A stretch of DNA of 64,000 nt from Oegoconia quadripuncta (GCA_949316235.1 OX438755.1:19615151-19679150); one strand, 5' to 3'. Shown: positions 21,830-33,294, counted from the first letter of the stretch. The notes: generated by a model from the letters alone, not told the origin. Numbers and translations: made by a program.

Positions 21830-24525
21830 CAGTGGCGTAGCGTGGGGGGGGCAGGGGGGGCCATGGCCCCGGGCGGCAAATGAAAAAGGGCGGCGCGGCG
21901 AGCACGGGATTTTTTAATTATTATTATTATAATAGAAAATCCTTTTTCAAATCACGCGCGCTCCGCGATGCCCCTAGTCGGACGGCGCGGCGGGGCGGCG
22001 GCGGCGAGGCGCAGCGCGGGGCGGCAGAGGTGCATTCGAATGCAGCCACAGAACAAGCATATTGTTCTGTGAATGCAGCCGAAATACAGGCAATACAGCC
22101 ACAGAGAAGATGACACCAGTGCGAATAAAGGCAACTTTTTAGAATTGGTGCATCTGCTGGCAAAGTACGATCCTATTCTCAGAGAACATTTAGTAAGAAT
22201 AAAAATGGGCCACAAAATTTCTCTCACTTACATGTCACCAGAAATTCAAAACGAGTTCATTGAAATTTTAGGAAATAAAGGTCGCCAAGAAATTTTAAGT
22301 CGAGTCCAAAAGGCCAAGTATTACTCCATGATTTTTGACAGTACCCCGGATATTTCATACATAGATCAAATAAGCCAAGTATTACGATATGTGATGATTG
22401 AAAACCAGGAGATTCGAGTAGAGGAATCTTTTATAGATTTCATTGAAACGAAAAGCAAAACTGCGGAAGGTTTTAGTGACATAATACTAAGCAAACTCGA
22501 GGCTGATGGGCTCGACATTATGAACTGTAGAGGGCAATCCTAATGGCGACTTTGTCCCCTGCTCAAACCATTCATTAAATCTAGTTTGCCAACATGCAGC
22601 TTCAGTGGAGATAAATTCCGTGACTTTCTTTGGTACGCTAGAACGCTGCTACGCTTTTTTTTTCTTCATCGCCGCACCGGTGGGATGTTCTTCTTGCAGC
22701 CACAGGAAAAAGTTTTCAGAGGGTTCAGGACACACGTTGGAGCGCTAGAGGCGACGCTGTGAATGTCCTTAGAGATCATTACAAGGAAACTTTAACTGCA
22801 CTTGAAAATCTGACGGAAACGGACGAAAGCTTTAACACGCGGACGGACGCAGGAAGTTTATTAGTCGCGATGCAATCATTTTCATTTTTATGTTATTTAG
22901 GACTCTGGCAACCGGTACTGCGTGAAGTCAATGATGCTCAAAATTATTTACAAACAAAGGGACTAAATATACATCAGTGTGCTCAGAAAATAAGCGCTTT
23001 ACAGACCGTATTGAAAGCAAAACGTGATGGAATATGTAGAAGAGGCTTTAATATACGCTAAAAATGTAGGTGAAGAGCTTGAAATTTCGTTTGAACCCCC
23101 AAGAAGAATAAGGAGGAGGCATATACTTGGCGAGGGAAGTAGTGATGTTGGGTTATCGTATGAAGACGACTTGAGGCGGACAATGTTTTCCTCAATAGAT
23201 AGAGTAACTGCTGAAATTTGAGAAAGATTCCAACAGTTACAGAATCTAGCGCAAAAATATGCCTGTTTAAGACCTGCAGTAATATTGGGTGTCGACGAAC
23301 TTAACCGAGATCATGCTTCTCAAGACATTAACAGAGAAGAATTCAAGCTTGAGCGCATACGTCTACGGGCTTTCGTAGCTGCAAGTTCTGTAACAGATGC
23401 AGACTGTAAAAAAGAGCTCATTAAGTCAGGCCAAATTGAGTGTAAACTTGAAGATGGCTTACCAAGTATTGTCATAATGTTAAGAATATTCCTTACAGCT
23501 GCCGTTAGTAATGCCAGTTGCGAAAGAAGTTTCTCTAAATTAAAATTAATCAAAAATTATCTGAGATCAACTAGGTATGTCCACGTTGAGATTATCAAAT
23601 TTAGCTATATTATCAATCGAACATGACCTACATATTGATCTCGATAATTGTATAAAAGATTTTGCTTTAAAAAAAGCACGAAGAGTACATTTTTAAAACA
23701 TCGTGCGTTTTTTAAAGCAAAACTTTTGTACATGTCCTAATTTCTAGGCATGGCCCGACACGCATTTGTACTGTTTTTTATTAATTAAACAATTTACAGA
23801 GGGTGTTATTTAAAGGATAAGCTTAATATTCGTATATCTGTGAGCAGAAAAATGTAATCTGTCAGCAGAAATAGCTGATTGACCAGTAACTCATGGCTAG
23901 CAAACATTTCTAAATCAATCACCAATTTATGTCATTCTGGACGGCTGTAAAAAATTTTGTACAGCATATTTTATAAGCTTAATTATATAAGTTGCAATGA
24001 GTGACTTATATTTACCAAAATTTTGGTAAACACTCAGAGTAAGCAACAAATGTAATGTTATGCAGCATATAAAAGTAGCAAAAATATATTATTTTACTAA
24101 CCATGTTTTAAATATGTATAATGATCAAATACATTGCTTATTGACATGTTTTCTCTGCTAATCAATCATGAAATCTTGCTGGTAAAGAAGTTATTTTGCA
24201 GACTGAGTGATTGTTTTATTACGCAAACTCATATTATTGTAAACTACCTATTTATGATTTAATTACTGACCATTATCAAGATTATTTGCGGAACAAGGAT
24301 TGATGCCTGATTTGTTTTCATGCAAACAAAATCTTTTTAAGCTAACCAAATGATTTAAAGGCTGTTTTTGTGGCTGTACAAATTTTATAACGGCTTAACA
24401 TAATTACTTTTCGTTTATAGATGCTTTATTTGCCTTTTTACTATTTTTCTTGGCTAATGATAAATTGGAGGGGGCGGCAAATTTCTCGTCGGCACCGGGC
24501 GGCGGAAACTCACGCTACGCCACTG
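21830..24525 (+). mobile_element. hAT transposon, 2.7 kb, with 8-bp target duplication
   Basis: Terminal inverted repeats 'cagtggcgtagcgtg' and 'cacgctacgccactg' are flanked by the 8-bp direct repeat ccactatc at 21822-21829 and 24526-24533, the target-site length of hAT elements. Inside is a degenerate transposase gene (22073-23640), then about 900 bp of AT-rich non-coding sequence. Confidence 0.95.
22073..23640 (+). pseudogene. hAT transposase, degenerate (ZMYM/DUF4371 type)
   Basis: Four open pieces, 22073-22543, 22759-23061, 23024-23221 and 23285-23626, sit in different frames. The first has YYSMIFDSTPDISYIDQIS, the catalytic-core start (D in FDSTPD) of the DUF4371 hAT group. The last has the C-terminal dimerisation block SNASCERSFSKLKLIKNYLR. 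The N-terminal zinc finger is not visible, and a block between 22543 and 22759 appears disrupted. It cannot make an active enzyme. The intact family cuts and pastes DNA through the RNase H-like DDE core. Confidence 0.9.
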
Positions 24526-24628
24526 CCACTATCATAATTATGTAAGTCTGCTGCCAAACAGCAATGTTAATATCATTGTTGTGTTCCGATTGTCATCAAG
24601 AATAAGATAGCCAGTCCCCCAAATAAGA

Positions 24629-25834
24629 TGGTACAACTACGTACAATTAGAGATTTGAGTCAACGTTAATGTATAAGTAGGTAGGTACGGTCGACATCAC
24701 GATGGACAAATCTTTTTTTTACATGGGGAAACGCTCATTCATTCTCGTCCTCCACGGGGGTGGAAGGGCGAGATATGTTGGACTTCGGCTTGCCGAGCCG
24801 CTCTACCGACTAATAATAATAACAATAAATAAAAGATATTTATCCATTACAAAAAAGAAAACACAAGCATACATAGAATCGAGAACCACAGTATTGTTGC
24901 TGATTTTCAGTCCCCCCCTGCAGAGTAGTTGCTGCCACCAAATAAAGTATGGGCGACTTTCCAATGGCTAACATTTTTTTTATTTTTGTTTTTATGCTTA
25001 GGCGTGGCTCTGGACAATGCAACAATTAAATTAAAATGTAATAAATAAGAGGCCCCATCTCTTAGAGCCATCTTTCGAGCAACTTAGAACTACCTTACTA
25101 TGACCTGAAAATCGCCCACTTGAAGCAAAAAGAAAACTAAGACCCCATGGTGTTCCTCCACTCCCACCATAACGTCATGGCCACGGGTACCCCACGGTAT
25201 TCGTCCGCCTGACGACGACCTAACCTAACTCAACCAGTGTAAGCTGGCCGTGTGAACTATCTGACATGTGAACGCCGCGGGATCACCTTATATTGGAAAT
25301 GTTACTGGCGTCTTCTAGCCGTGTGTACCAGGAAAATCCTTCGTAATTAGGAAATATATTAGTTCAGATTTAATAATGTTACCATTTATAGTTTGAATCT
25401 GCTATGATTGAGTCATTTAAATATTGACTCATATATTGATATATTTGGAAGTGAGTGAATATTAAGTTATAACGCCAATGTTCGCAGGATTTTTGGGAAG
25501 AGGTTTATTATTACTTATAACAGTATTCTGGGTATTTTTGTACTACCAACCCGCGTAGCATGACATCGTTTGTCGCGCGCGATGTAGGTGTGAGAGTGGG
25601 ATAGTTTTATATTTCGGGCATGCGAATGAGCAGGACAAATATTATCTCGCGCGACATGAAACGTTTATCGTGCCTATCATGCTACAAGGGCAGAAGTAGC
25701 TACATGCTGTTCATAATAATAAGTATATTTAGAAGCATTGTGCACAGCTTATTGTCATAGGGAAGGCAGAAATATATACAACTACAAAATAATAACTCAC
25801 TTTTATAGCAATCCTCGCAACTGTTTAGAATATC
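24629..25834. other. Non-coding stretch, nothing recognised
   Basis: Contains (ATA)-rich sequence and a C-rich segment near 25140-25220. No gene, RNA or repeat family could be supported. Confidence 0.35.
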
Positions 25835-25975
25835 CGGTTGTCAGAGATAAGATAGCCAGTCCCCCAAATGTGTTGGGCTTTCCGGGTCAGTACGCTTCCA
25901 CCTTCGGCCTCATCTTCACTTAACATCAAGTGTGATTGAGGTCAAGTACCAACACGTAGTGCAGAAAAAAATCTG
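25835..25975 (+). mobile_element. SINE-C 3' fragment
   Basis: Shows 'agagataagatagccagtcc', 'cttccaccttcggcctcatc' and 'gtgtgattgaggtcaagtac'. Confidence 0.8.
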
Positions 25976-26378
25976 TTTACATCAGTATGAATCAGCTGTC
26001 TTGACATTCGAGGAAAGCTTACAATTTTTAGGGTAGGCACTGCCTTTCTGCCTATATGGATGGCACGTCACTGATATTTATATACTGTCTTAGGATTAGG
26101 TCCTAACGTTTTTTAATATTTTTGTTATAATCCATAATTATAATCAAACAACAAAACCAATTTCATTTATTTTGCAAACTACTAGCGAATACTTTTACGT
26201 GATGTTTTTTTCTAAATTAGAAGTATTCTTCGTTACCGTACAACCAATCTATTTCAAATATTGCCCTTATACTCAAGGGTTGATGTGATAATAAGTTGTG
26301 TCTTTTTTATGTGTGTGTGTCCAGCCTCTGTTCAGAAGTTATCTTAGTAATGCGTAGTCTGATTTGACTGTGGTTTTT

Positions 26379-27108
26379 TATACCGGATGAGTGTTTTTAC
26401 CGTAAGATGTTCAGTATAGAACCTCGCCTGACGCTGCCAGCACGAAAATGTAAAACTTGCGCCATCTATCGGCGAACCCGTGAATCCACCACAAATCGAT
26501 TTATTCACGTCAATAGGTATAAGTGTACCTTTCTTACGGGTTCTAGGACAATCTGATAGATGGCGCAAATCTCAATGTACATATACCTACTGACGCGCGG
26601 CCAGTTTTGCTTTCTCTTCTAATCGGTGCAACATTCCAACAATAAACCCTCGATCAGACGACAGCTGTCATTTATCTTCTCCCAACATAAGGAAAAAAAG
26701 GGCATATTAGGATAAGTGAAATAGAAGGTTATTGGCATAGGTAGTTTTTTTTTTTTTTCAAAAACGCACGCGCCTGCCTTACATTGATATGCTACTAGCG
26801 GAATTCGTAGGGTTTCTTCAATCATGCGAAATTTATTTGGGGCTGATATTTTCTCCAAATTTTCTTTATTTATTTAATTTAATGATGTAATTATGTGGAA
26901 TAGGCTACAACCGCGACCGTCGAATTACACAATTAACGCTTCATGCGATGATGGTTAAAAAAAACACTAACTATACCAATACCTCATGATACAAGGGAAG
27001 GCCTATATCCCTGCAGTGGTACAATGATGATGATGCCAATACCTTCTATTTCACTTACCTAATGTGCCCTATTTTTTTCCTTACGGTAAAAACAACTCAT
27101 CCGGTATA
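26379..27108. mobile_element. MITE-6 long copy with inserted elements (730 bp)
   Basis: Ends are 'tataccggatgagtgtttt' and its mirror 'aaaacaactcatccggtata'. The left inverted repeat is broken after 'accgtaag' at about 26405 and resumes at about 26686 ('aaggaaaaaaagggcat'), so about 280 bp was inserted. A piece of SINE-D lies at 26975-27045. Partial relatives: 35513-35589, 36463-36778 and 39233-39505. Confidence 0.75.
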
Positions 27109-27250
27109 TTACAGACTAAACGAAGGGAAATATTCTTAGCCATGTTTAATCAAATCAGTAAAGCCGTTTTGAAGACATTAAGCTTTTAACACACTTGTTT
27201 GGTATATTTGGATGATATCATAGTCTTTCGAGGTTTTCAAATTATTTTTT

Positions 27251-27674
27251 TATATTAGGTGCTTACCTATGAAATTGGCGTTTTGTATGAAGAATTTCAT
27301 TAAGACTGTTTTCTCCATACAAACATTTTTGTTTTTTTTGGGAACGGCAAATCCAAATTTAGCTAACCTTTGTGTGTATTATCGGATAACATTAAGTTAA
27401 GTATAGGCAGGGTTACTTTTTAAAAGTAACCACTTTATAAAAGTTTCAGTGAATCTTAGAAATGATTATGGGAAGCACATGAAAAGAGCTCTGTTCAAAT
27501 TTTTTCATAATGTGATTTAGCCCAGAACTTAAAAAATATTTCATGTGAAACCTTGAAATATTATTCCATTTTCCAAATAAAAACAAATTTGGATATAGCT
27601 ATACAATCGTAGGAGTTGGTACATATGATTAACGAAGAAAAAAATCTCCAATTTCATAGGTAACGACCTAATAT
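27251..27674 (+). mobile_element. MITE-1 copy 6
   Basis: Both ends intact ('aggtgcttacctatgaaatt' and 'tcataggtaacgaccta'). Confidence 0.85.
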
Positions 27675-28184
27675 TTTGCGAATATTTTTGTGTTTTCTGT
27701 TGCCGGCCTTGTAAGTCCGGTATGCTCTCGACTGAGCCCTGTGAGAGTCAACAAGATATTATTCAGACACGATAATTACCGACGAGTTATGCAAAGAAAA
27801 CCATGATCTTGAATAAAATCACGGTATTCTTTACACCTAAAGTTAGCATTCTAAAGCATTCTAATAAAATTCCTTAATTGTAATGTTTTTGCTTTTCTTT
27901 TCTCATGAGACTTATAAAATAATATGTATTATGACAATATATTTTATGTTATGATAAATATGTAATAATATCTTGAGTAATCATGTAAGTACTGAATCAT
28001 TATTATGAGTATATATGAGTATGATCGCGATTTTATGACAGGATATAATGATGGGTTTACAACAATAGGCTATCGTCGACTGTACCTCACAATAACCAAT
28101 GTTGTTTATTACTGTTTACTGAATTGGTACATATGATTAACGAAGAAAAAAAACTCCAATTTCTTAGGTAAAGATCCAATATTT
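27251..28184 (-). repeat. Inverted intronic duplication, arm 2
   Basis: Reverse complement of arm 1 (15330-16564): MITE-1 copy 6 (27251-27674), the shared segment 27675-28115, and a MITE-1 end fragment (28118-28184). The stretch 27960-28030 reads across the point where arm 1 has MITE-1 copy 4. Confidence 0.8.
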
Positions 28185-28611
28185 AAAATTAAACTCGGGG
28201 ACAGGTGCTTAGCCCTGGCTGATCTTATAATTATACCACAATTGGTTTATAATGATATACTCGTAATCCTTTGTTTCCGCGGAGGTTTTATACATTTTTA
28301 TACATTTGTATATGTCATTATCCGCCTCCACACTCCTCCCACTGCAACTCCTGTAAGCCAGAAACAACAGTGGTACTCTGCACGTGTCTCCATTGCTACT
28401 TTGGGCCCCAGACTAATTAAAGAAGAGTTAAAGGTGTGAAGTAGGAAAGAAGTTTCTTACCCCCCCCTCGGCAAATGAGAGTGTAGCTAAATGAATTCAA
28501 AATCTGCACTAAGACAAGGCAGTAATTTGTGTATGTCAGTCAAACCTTCATAAGTATTAATTTTACGAATAACTTCACCTCAAATATAACGAAATTTTCT
28601 CACATTTCCAG
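28185..28611. other. 3' end of yellow intron, no repeat recognised
   Basis: Ends in the acceptor tract 'ttttctcacatttccag' at 28611. No coding region is supported before it. Confidence 0.5.
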
Positions 28612-29723
28612 ATAACACAACAACATCACCGAAGCTGATTCCCTACCCAAGCTGGGCAGCGCACTCCACAGGATCAGATGGCCGTCCTCCAGAGATTATA
28701 TCTCCGTTCAGGGTCCGCGCCGACCGCTGCGGGCGCCTCTGGGTCCTCGACAACGGCAAGATCGGCAACTTGGAGACCAACGTCACCAAATATCCACCCT
28801 CCATAATCGTATACGACTTGAAGACTGACAACTTAATCAGAAAATATGTCTTCCCTACTGACCAGGTGAAGCAAGAATCAGGTTTCGCAAACATAGCAGT
28901 TGAAGACGCAGACTGCGAGAAAACTTATGCGTACGCTGGTGATGTTGGAAAGCCTGGTGTTGTGATTTACTCATGGGAGAAAAATGAATCCTGGCGTATA
29001 ACTCATCACTATTTCCACCCAGACCCTTTGGCTTGCGATTACAGCGTTAAAGGGCTCAATTTCAGCTGGACTGACGCGATATTTGGACTAGGCATATCCG
29101 GACCAAACGCTGACAACTTCAGCACTTTGTATTTCCACCCTATGTCTAGTTATAATGAGTTCGCTGTCTCAACGGAATATTTGAGGAACCAGTCAGTTGC
29201 TGATGGTAACTTCAAGGCTTTCAAGCTATTGGGTTCACGAGGTCCTAATGCCCAGTCCAGTGTATCCTTCGTAGACCCTGAAACTGGTGTACTCTTCTAT
29301 TCTCTCGTGAATCTGAACGCTGTCGCTTGTTGGAGGACTTCGAATAAGGAGTATAACATGAAGAATCAGGGTAGGATCTTCATGAATGATATCTCCATGA
29401 TATATCCGACTGATATTAAAGTGGATTACAATGATAATCTATGGATTCTGTCAAATAGACTGCCGATTTGGATGTACGATAAGTTAAACCCCGAGGAGGT
29501 GAATTTCAGGATATTTTCAGCTCCAGTTCTTGACGCCATCAGCCATACGGCTTGTGACGTCACACCACGGTCAGATATTCTCACGAAATACGCGAATAAA
29601 GTCAAGAATGTGACTAATAGCATTATTTCTAAAATAACACCAAGGTCTGATAGCACAACTATTGTCCCATTGTCCATAATCACAATATCATTTGTAAGTT
29701 GGTTTTTATCAGTAGTGTATTAA
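28612..29723 (+). CDS. yellow-b: yellow gene, coding exon 2 (body and C-terminus)
   Basis: Encodes residues 89-458 up to TAA at 29721-29723. Visible blocks: KLIPYPSW (96-103), VRADRCGRLWVLDNG (123-137), IIVYDLKTD, NIAVEDADCEKTYAYAGD, HHYFHPDPLACDY, LGSRGPN, FYSLVNLNAVACWR, PTDIKVDYNDNLWILSNRLP and FRIFSAPVLDAI. These are the recurring propeller-blade motifs of the yellow/MRJP family. Conserved cysteines are present and several N-glycosylation sequons (NVT, NES, NFS, NQS) can be seen. Unusually, residues 436-458 form a hydrophobic tail (STTIVPLSIITISFVSW and on) after a Ser/Thr-rich stretch, which could be a GPI-anchor signal or a membrane tail; many family members simply end after the propeller. 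Confidence 0.95.
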
Positions 29724-30261
29724 AGTTAAACGTGTCTACTTAAAGGTGTCACCACACTGAGACGACGGGCTTTAAGTTCTTCAAATATTTTATTTATACC
29801 GCTCTCATTTTATTGAGATATTGTTCTGATCGTCTCCATCATTAAATCTTCTTTATCTCGTTTTAGAATCATTTTGTTAATATCTTTCATTATGTCCTCT
29901 ATTGTAAAATACTATACTTTAGTAACATGATAATTTTATGTACGCGTGGCCAGGTTCTGGTCCTCAAGAATTTGGTTTTTATTCAAGACGAAGTCGACAA
30001 ATTGTCAATTCCAAGTCAAAAAGTTAATTCATTCTTCAACTAACCCTCTGTGGAATTATTTCTACTTCTCCGTCAAATTGTAATATGATTTATTCAGTAA
30101 TTTATGTGTGAAAGCGATAAAACATCTTGTAAAAGACCAATAGGTCGGTCGACCGACCCGGTGCAGTGTGATGACACCTTTAGGAAGATCAGTCTCTTCA
30201 GTCATTATTATAGTCATTTTAATTCTAGTATTTAATTATTGCTGATATATTATGAATTACG
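29724..30261. other. 3' flank of yellow gene
   Basis: Probably includes the 3' untranslated region. No AATAAA was found close by; an ATTAAA variant occurs near 29842. Confidence 0.35.
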
Positions 30262-30645
30262 TACAGAAATGTACCGTACTTACCGTCACGGTTTAATATA
30301 CCGTACTATTACGGTTAAAATGTACCATGCCATCACGGTTAACTGTGCCCGCCCACGACTGACTTTTTGTAGGACCGATAATCGGCCGATTTGTTCGTCA
30401 ATACTTTTATCACCGATATTGTGACCGATTTTTTTTGTAGGACGTGGTCGTTGAAACATTGCTATCAGTACGTTCCATTTTGCTCCTACAAAAAATCGGT
30501 CACCGATTGTCGGTCGTGGGCGGGCACACTTACGTGACCGTCTACCATCACAGTTAACATGTACCGTACAATCACGGTTGAAATGTACTGTACCATCACG
30601 CTTAAAATGTACCGTACCTACCGTCACGGATAAAATGTATGTGGT
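30262..30645. repeat. Degenerate minisatellite interrupted by MITE-4
   Basis: Imperfect units of about 22-25 bp built on 'accatcacggttaaaatgta' occur at 30262-30340 and again at 30540-30645. They are separated by the MITE at 30347-30525. Confidence 0.75.
30347..30525. mobile_element. MITE-4 copy 2 (179 bp)
   Basis: Inverted ends 'gcccgcccacgac' and 'gtcgtgggcgggc', close to copy 1 at 16751-16927. Confidence 0.85.
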
Positions 30646-30659
30646 ACCAAATAACAATT

Positions 30660-31210
30660 TAAGTATTTAAAAAACAAAAATCCGACACCATATTATAATG
30701 TATTTTGAGGGCGCCATGTTCGATTTTTTAATGTATCCTATGACACTCTGGGCAACAAGACAAACCTAACGACACCTTGCTCTTTAAAATTGCTTAGGCT
30801 ACAGGAGGTATAAACAAATCAACATGTAGGGGCATACGTACACCCGAAAAACATTAGCCTTCTTCCTGGGACAGTCCGGTAAAAACATCCACAGACTTCC
30901 ATGCTTTTATGGCGATGGGGTCATGATTGGAACACAGAAATGCTTAAGTACTCCATTCTAGAAAAGGAAGAATTTATTTCCACCAATCACAAGTACCTAC
31001 AGGTACTCATAGGAGGAGGCGGATGGATGACCTAATGCAGGCCGCTTCCAACCGGTCGCTCGGGAAATCGATGGGGGATGCCTATATTTAAAAATGGACG
31101 TCCTATAGTAGATATTGTGAAATTACAGAAAGGTCAACTATAGATAAAAAGTAAGGAACCTACTTCAGTGTTTTCCTTTAAAGTCGTATATAACACCCTT
31201 CACTGTTAAG
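30660..31210. other. Non-coding stretch, short LINE relic
   Basis: A short 3' LINE relic lies near 31020-31090. Nothing else was recognised. Confidence 0.35.
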
Positions 31211-31213
31211 CCT

Positions 31214-31595
31214 GCGCTCCAGTACACGATGCCGCCACCGCGCCGCCTCCGCGCCGCCACCGCGCCGCCACCGCGCCGGCACCGCGCCGCCATCGCGCCG
31301 CCACCGCGCCGCCACCGCGCCGGCACCGCGCCGCCATCGCGCCGCCGAAGCATGACTTTAACCGTTCCACTATTATGTTTAGTTTTTCCATTTTCTATAC
31401 ACATAGTAAGCAAACACAAACATCTTTTTTTTTCATTAAATTGGACATGTCCTTACGAGTGCGATACGTATGATCTTCGTAGCTAGCAATGTATTAAACA
31501 CTATAGTGGAACGGTTAAAGTCATGCTTCGGCGGCCCGGTGGCGGCCCGGTGGCGGCGCGGTGGCGGCGCGTGGCGGGATCGTGTACTGGAGCGC
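31214..31595. mobile_element. Inverted-repeat element with GC-rich minisatellite arms
   Basis: The left arm starts 'gcgctccagtacacgat', continues with about ten GC-rich units like 'ccgccaccgcg' and ends 'catgactttaaccgttccac' (about 31370). The right arm (31502-31595) is its mirror, with fewer GC units. The centre is about 130 bp and AT-rich. The strongly GC-rich arms stand out from the AT-rich surroundings. Open frames across the arms are by-products of the GC repeat. Confidence 0.75.
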
Positions 31596-31599
31596 TTAT

Positions 31600-32148
31600 G
31601 TTCGGTCCTTTCTTTATAAGTATTGTTAATCTGTAGTAGTGATTTACAGATAGTCTGTATACCTAAATAGTTTTATGAAATGTTACCGCTCTATTTAAAT
31701 ATTGTGATGACGCGTTTAATAATGTACTTACTTTGAATGTTGAATATATTTTAGATTTAAGAATATCTGTTTACAACAGACCTGAAGAGGCATTTTTTTT
31801 TAAATTCTTACCCCTATCGTCCCTGGTGAGAATGTGTGAACACTGTACTTATAGTACAAATTACAAAATTCGCATAGACTTATTTACAGTAGCAGACCAA
31901 ACATTAACAGGTATACATAGGAAATAGTGATGCGTAGGCCACGGGTTAAGGTACATCTTTTTTTTATTTTTGTCATCAGATGCGACAGATAACATCAGAT
32001 GTGATTGAGGTCAAGTGCTAACCCGTTGTGCATAAAAAACAAAGATTTGGTTTACAAAAAAGGAAAAGAAAAAGCCTGATTATTCTAACGATGGAAGTTT
32101 AACATCACAAACGCAAAATTTCTAAACGTTTCCCCTAACTTCAAAACC
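31600..32148. other. Non-coding stretch
   Basis: Only a SINE-C 3' scrap at about 31985-32035 ('gtgattgaggtcaagtgcta'). Confidence 0.4.
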
Positions 32149-32287
32149 TAAGGCCCATATTTCAGAATGTTGATCAAGCGTAGATCTACGCTTAAACATA
32201 GAAAGAGGTGCCGCTATACAAGATACATAAAGCTGTCCCTTTTTACGGAGATCTCTGCTTGAGTAACATTCTGCAATACGGGCCTTA
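32149..32287. mobile_element. MITE-7 (139 bp)
   Basis: Inverted ends 'taaggcccatatttcagaat' and its mirror ending 'caatacgggcctta'. The outermost bases resemble those of MITE-5, hinting at a shared transposase family. Confidence 0.75.
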
Positions 32288-33290
32288 GTGTAGCCTATTC
32301 CTTTTAACTGACTTCCAAATGGAGGAGGTTCTCAATTCGGCCGTTTTTATGTTTTACATGGTCTGGTTCTTATCGGTAAGTCTGTGACAATCTGTCAAGC
32401 GGTAATATAATTACTCACGCATGCATAATAAATATAACTACAATAATCTTTTGTTACACCGTACATATTGTGGTTATTTTGTAAATATTTCTTAGTTATA
32501 CCTAATAAAAGTACTATTACAAATTTTCATTGAATTTTATTTTCCCCACATACCCCCTGGGATTCGAACCAGTGACCTCAGTTTTATAGCCGTATGTAGT
32601 TTGAGCCACGGAGGTGATATATAGGTAGTCGAGTACACAATTAACGCAGCAGGTCTTTATTTATAAATATATGTAGGAGATAGTATAATACGCAATACCT
32701 TTTACACTGTTTAAGTAAACACACACTCCATTTATACTTTTTGCTCTGCTACAAATTGGGTACATTATGTGGTGGCTTTTATTCACAGTTCACATTTTTT
32801 CATATCGCACGCTTAGTGTTTTGTGTAGTCGTGTGTTGTGTTATTGTATATATATATATATATTAATCTTCTGCCACAGTATGCATGATGGCATGAGTGC
32901 ACAGTGTACAAGGAAAACCCCACAAAAACATTAATACTTTTATTTTTAAAACTGCCTATATTAATTATATTGGTATAATAATTGTATTGGTTTCGCTACA
33001 AAAACCTTGCGTGCGTTTTTCAGTAAGTGGTACTGGCAGAATAACCAGCGCTGTGGTATGGACCACTATCTTTGCTGCAGCATATGCTGAGTCAGAGCCC
33101 TTTCAGTGCACAGTGGGTACAGCCCGTCGCTGGGAAAATCTTGTATGTTGTGCGTCAGTATATTAAGCTTTTATTTATTTTATTTGTTGATTACATATGA
33201 TTTATTGTTTGTGTTCTTCTATTTTGGTTGTATGTACTGTGCAGTGAATAAATGTTTCTATCTATCTATCAATTGTTATTCAAGTTTAGT
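32288..33290. other. Non-coding stretch ending in a repeat 3' end
   Basis: A (TA)n run lies at 32848-32864. The part from 33110 to 33280 ends 'gtgaataaatgtttctatct' with (atct)n, like the 3' ends of several LINE/SINE relics here. The ORF at 32897-33166 has no supporting features. Confidence 0.45.
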
Positions 33291-33294
33291 TTAG

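Larger units (their letters stand above)
21695..24628 (+). mobile_element. SINE-C split by a hAT insertion
   Basis: SINE-C runs 21695-21829 (head 'ggaggtcgcaggttcgagtt') and resumes at 24526-24628 with the 'cagcaatgttaat' and 'agccagtcccccaaat' part. The gap is exactly the hAT element. Confidence 0.85.
14469..29723 (+). other. yellow-b: yellow-family gene, coding span
   Basis: Two coding exons (14475-14739 and 28612-29723) give 1377 nt, a protein of 458 residues plus stop. The splice is phase 1: AAAG|gtgagt at 14739/14740 and ttccag|AT at 28611/28612. An acceptor ending at 14468, six bases before the ATG, implies an upstream non-coding exon. Yellow proteins are secreted, six-bladed beta-propeller-like proteins acting in cuticle pigmentation and other poorly known roles. 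Length, the VRADRCGRLWVLDNG block and the FRIFSAPV ending suggest the yellow-b subgroup; family membership is firm, the subgroup tentative. The 13.9-kb intron holds a hAT element, several MITEs and SINEs, and a pair of inverted repeats. Confidence 0.9.

Noticed and set aside
30286..30657. 123-codon reverse frame with repeated TVHFNRD-like units
   Set aside because: Translation of the minisatellite and MITE-4, not a gene.
31165..31486. Three open frames rich in Arg/Ala/Pro across a GC-rich block
   Set aside because: Produced by the GC minisatellite in the inverted-repeat arms; all frames stay open because stops are rare there.
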